Assembly (NCBI GenBank): GCA_017515925.1
Contig: JAFWEB010000036.1
Coordinates: forward strand, 1 to 6,817
Source of the DNA: Candidatus Saccharimonadota bacterium
GTDB taxonomy: Bacteria; Patescibacteriota; Saccharimonadia; Saccharimonadales; Saccharimonadaceae
DNA: 6,817 nucleotides
Direction of reading: 5' to 3'
Positions 5,547-6,817 of this stretch are shown in pieces. The notes beneath the pieces are model-generated. The model did no database searches and was not told the origin of the DNA. It saw nothing but the letters and a program-made list of their open reading frames with translations. The position numbers and the translations under genes are program-made. How positions within the stretch are numbered: position 1 is the first letter of the stretch; the number at the start of each line of letters is the position of its first letter.

Positions 5547-5789
5547 CATTTGTCTCACCATATTTTAGCTTGTTTGTCAATTTAATAGCTCATGTTTTTC
5601 AGGTAGACGCAAGCGTTTTGGTATGAAAAATGCTTATTTTTAAATAATCCCAAATTTAACAGGGAACTATGGCATACTAGGAAACAAACCATGCAAATAG
5701 TCAAACAGGGAAAAACATAACAATTTTTCACAAATTTCTACCCAAATCCACCAGGGAATTATGAGCGAAATATGTTGTAGTATATTCTC
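5547..5789. other. AT-rich gene-free stretch with few recognisable signals
   Basis: I find no convincing gene here. The + strand holds only very short reading frames, such as a 9-codon one at 5691 (MQIVKQGKT). Visible structure includes an A/T-only hairpin (AAAAAT at 5626-5631 with ATTTTT at 5636-5641), a CGCAAGCG octamer at 5608-5615 that also occurs twice in the terminator at 3115-3150, and three CAGGGAA motifs annotated separately. A TATATT at 5781-5786 lacks a -35 partner and is not called as a promoter. Confidence 0.5.
5649..5763 (+). repeat. Three CAGGGAA repeats at exact 46-bp spacing
   Basis: CAGGGAA begins at 5660, 5706 and 5752, each 46 bp from the next. The first and third copies share a longer pattern: CCCAAAT, four bases, CAGGGAA, one base, TATG (5649-5671 and 5741-5763). 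The first and second share AACAGGGAA. They may be protein-binding sites, for example transposase sites at an element end or regulator sites ahead of the surface-protein locus. The repeats are too short and divergent for CRISPR. Confidence 0.5.
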
Positions 5790-5933
5790 TGGCATCCTTT
5801 GTAAATTCGCCTATATGCCCACTGCGGGCCGGCTTGTGTCGCCCGTCGTTACGGGGACACTGCGCCTAAGCTATCGCCCGTCGCGATATATTACCCGCAG
5901 AAATGGTCATATAGGCTCATTTCCCGGATGCCA
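5790..5933. repeat. 144-bp imperfect inverted repeat with two inner hairpins (three-way-junction fold)
   Basis: The arms at 5790-5828 and 5894-5933 share three perfect blocks in the same order when one is reverse-complemented: TGGCATCC, GCCTATATG and CTGCGGG. The spacers differ slightly in length. Between the arms are two further hairpins. In the first, GTGTC (5836-5840) and CCCGT (5842-5846) pair with ACGGG (5851-5855) and GACAC (5856-5860), with a CGTT loop and one bulged G. In the second, TATCGC (5872-5877) pairs with GCGATA (5883-5888). The 10-mer TCGCCCGTCG is repeated at 5839 and 5874. The segment is clearly richer in G+C than its flanks. It could be a structured RNA, a MITE-like element or a recombination site. 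Reading frames crossing it, such as 5761-5949, are likely incidental. No target-site duplication is seen. Confidence 0.7.
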
Positions 5934-6635
5934 CGCCAATCTGTTCTAGAATATTTCATCGACGGCATGGTGGAAGGAACGGATGTCCAAACGGGTAAAT
6001 CAGACACAAATATCCAACATGATCATTCATATTATGGGAATAGCTGCTCAACTGAGGAGAGAGGAGGATTAGATCCTGAACATAAAATGTCTCCAACCTC
6101 CTGTTCAACACGCGTAATTAGCTCTGCTACCTCTAGTTCTGATCCACAGAGTATCGGGGTATACTACAATTATCAAGCTGCGACTTCTGGTTCTGGTGCT
6201 GCAGCTAAAACCGACAATACGATTGTTCCTGATTCTTTCTGTCCTCTTGGCTGGCAAATGCCTTACGATGGCACGGGTGGGGATTATTATGATAAGTCTA
6301 AATCTTGGAAATATTTAAATAGCAGTTATCCATCATCTGTTACTAGAAAAGATTATCCAATCTCTATTATTCTTTCAGGACACTTCAACTGGGATGGAAG
6401 TGGTGGCGCTGGAACTGGCTTATATTGGCTAGAAGTAAATGCCTATATTTGGAGTCAGACTGTCTTTTCTAGTGGTCAAGCATACTGGACGGACATAAAT
6501 ACATCAGCAACTTCCATTGGATCCAATAAGCCAGGAAAGACTAATGGACCAGTCGTTCGTTGTGTTTGGGTTTTTACGTCCTTACATCGACGGCACAGTG
6601 GCAGGAACGCCAACAGATTTGACGATATATACTGA
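5928..6635 (+). pseudogene. FISUMP-like surface protein repeat, first copy, without a normal N-terminus
   Basis: The frame encodes 235 residues from an ATG that lies inside the inverted repeat and has no Shine-Dalgarno site, leaderless -10 box or signal peptide, so this start is doubtful. From VLEYFIDGMVEGT (residues 6-18) onward it reads as an extracellular domain: HDHSYYGNSC, YYNYQAATSGSGAA, then FCPLGWQMPYDGTGGDYYDKS (CPLGW at 105-109), YPISIILSGHFNWDGS, YIWSQTVFSSGQAYW and a final VRCV at 210-213. The CP.GW and terminal VRCV signatures match the Fibrobacter succinogenes major paralogous (FISUMP) domain, found in large secreted surface proteins of Saccharibacteria. After VRCVWV the sequence goes out of frame (FTSLHRRHSGRN and onward) relative to a second copy and stops at 6635. 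It is a headless fragment, a silent cassette, or a gene whose 5' part was displaced by the folded element. Confidence 0.6.
5943..6219 (+). repeat. First copy of the IDG-to-TDN surface-protein repeat
   Basis: This segment corresponds to 6570-6817. Both copies share VL, three residues with the last F or Y, IDG.V.GT, later H.H.Y.GN.CS, C.TR, YYN.QA.TSG.GAA and TDN. The best DNA match is CATCGACGGCA followed by GTGG.AGGAACG. The first copy is 29 nt longer, as expected for a 10-codon difference minus the one extra base in the second copy. Confidence 0.75.
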
Positions 6636-6817
6636 TACAGATGTAACCCATAGTCATACCTATATTGGCAACGGCTGCTCTGGAGGCGATGGCTCAATCA
6701 CGCCATGCGAAACTCGCATCGTCAAAACTGCAGACGACGAAGATCAGAAAAACGGTACTTACTATAATTTCCAGGCCGGAACTTCTGGTGCCGGAGCTGC
6801 TGTAACCACCGACAATA
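6570..6817 (+). pseudogene. FISUMP-like surface protein repeat, second copy, frame-shifted, 3' partial
   Basis: In the frame +1 to the first copy the sequence reads RPYIDGTVAGTP, TDTDVTHSHTYIGNGCSGG, ITPCETRIV, GTYYNFQAGTSGAGAAVTTDN, and is open to the window end. It resembles the first copy at about half its residues. The only upstream ATG in this frame is at 6544, where it would encode MDQSFVVFGFL, an out-of-frame reading of the first domain's end, so an independent start there is unlikely. Taking one T out of the T5 run at 6571-6575 would make the two copies continuous (VRCVWVLRPYIDG), with VL aligned as in copy one. The domain would continue beyond the window to its own CP.GW and VRCV motifs. 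It may be part of one multi-domain surface protein broken by a single-base change or assembly error, or part of a cassette array. Confidence 0.6.

Larger units (their letters stand above)
5303..5666. mobile_element. Possible transposon relic bounded by 10-bp inverted repeats
   Basis: TTCCCTGTTA at 5303-5312 is the exact reverse complement of TAACAGGGAA at 5657-5666. The 364-bp interval holds the small transposase-domain-like gene, whose stop codon lies inside the left repeat. No target-site duplication is visible outside the repeats, and TTCCCTG alone also occurs by chance in coding sequence here (for example 791, 1922, 4166 and 4957). The assignment as an element is therefore tentative. Confidence 0.3.

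Noticed and set aside
5552..5580. TTGACA (minus strand, 5575-5580) as the -35 box of the small transposase-domain gene
   Set aside because: It is about 31 bp from the TAAAAT -10 box, and no -10-like hexamer lies 16-18 bp from it.
5649..5763. CRISPR array
   Set aside because: Regular spacing caught the eye, but the shared core is only 7 bp in all three copies, repeats diverge beyond it, and no cas genes are in view.
5790..5933. Integron attC site or tRNA gene
   Set aside because: No recognisable R'/R'' core sites of attC in the right positions and no integrase in view. The fold lacks a tRNA anticodon arm and TPsiC loop.
5761..5949. 62-codon + strand reading frame MSEICCSIFSG and onward
   Set aside because: It runs across the inverted repeat and both inner hairpins, has no ribosome binding site or leaderless -10 box, and shows no recognisable protein features. 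The open frame is probably a by-product of the structured sequence.
6564..6585. Programmed +1 ribosomal frameshift between surface repeats
   Set aside because: No known +1 slippery motif or following stimulatory structure is visible at GGGTTTTTAC. A one-base indel in the T run explains the break more simply.

Overview
The window most likely comes from a host-associated member of Candidatus Saccharibacteria (TM7, Patescibacteria/CPR), probably a gut or other bile-exposed lineage. This rests on the look of four proteins: a P-type ATPase tail, TsaD, a FemA/FemB-type transferase and repeated FISUMP-like surface domains. The reading frames use the standard code. The assignment is by recognition of protein style; no search was run.

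Layout, left to right on the + strand: (1) 1-474, the C-terminal membrane domain of a cation-transporting P-type ATPase whose start lies outside the window. (2) 548-1495, a complete bile salt hydrolase (choloylglycine hydrolase family) with every catalytic residue present. (3) 1600-3108, a 502-residue soluble, acidic protein of unknown function with its own promoter, strong Shine-Dalgarno site and terminator. (4) 3206-4297, tsaD (tRNA t6A synthesis, essential). (5) 4316-5299, a FemA/FemB-like peptidoglycan branching transferase. (6) 5310-5531 on the minus strand, a stand-alone 73-residue protein resembling only the N-terminal domain of IS1634-type transposases. (7) 5547-5789, an AT-rich gene-free stretch with a 46-bp-spaced repeat. 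(8) 5790-5933, a GC-richer 144-bp inverted-repeat element predicted to fold as a three-way junction. (9) 5928 to the end, tandem FISUMP-like surface-protein repeats without a signal peptide or credible start, the second repeat knocked one base out of frame.

Two modes of translation initiation are visible. tsaD, the Fem-like gene and the small minus-strand gene each have an extended -10 box (TGN plus TATAAT or TAAAAT) ending exactly 6 nt before the start codon, so their transcripts should be leaderless. The bile salt hydrolase and the unknown 502-residue protein instead have leaders with AAGGAG or AGGAGG sites. The split matches core versus accessory genes.

How the parts fit: tsaD and the Fem-like gene are housekeeping functions (tRNA modification, cell wall). 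The bile salt hydrolase and the P-type ATPase suggest adaptation to a bile-containing, ion-stressed host niche. The right-hand 1.5 kb looks like a recombining or decaying surface-protein locus beside a transposon relic. The points most worth following are the bile salt hydrolase in an apparent CPR genome, the leaderless start pattern, the folded 144-bp element next to headless surface repeats, and the single-base frame break between those repeats.
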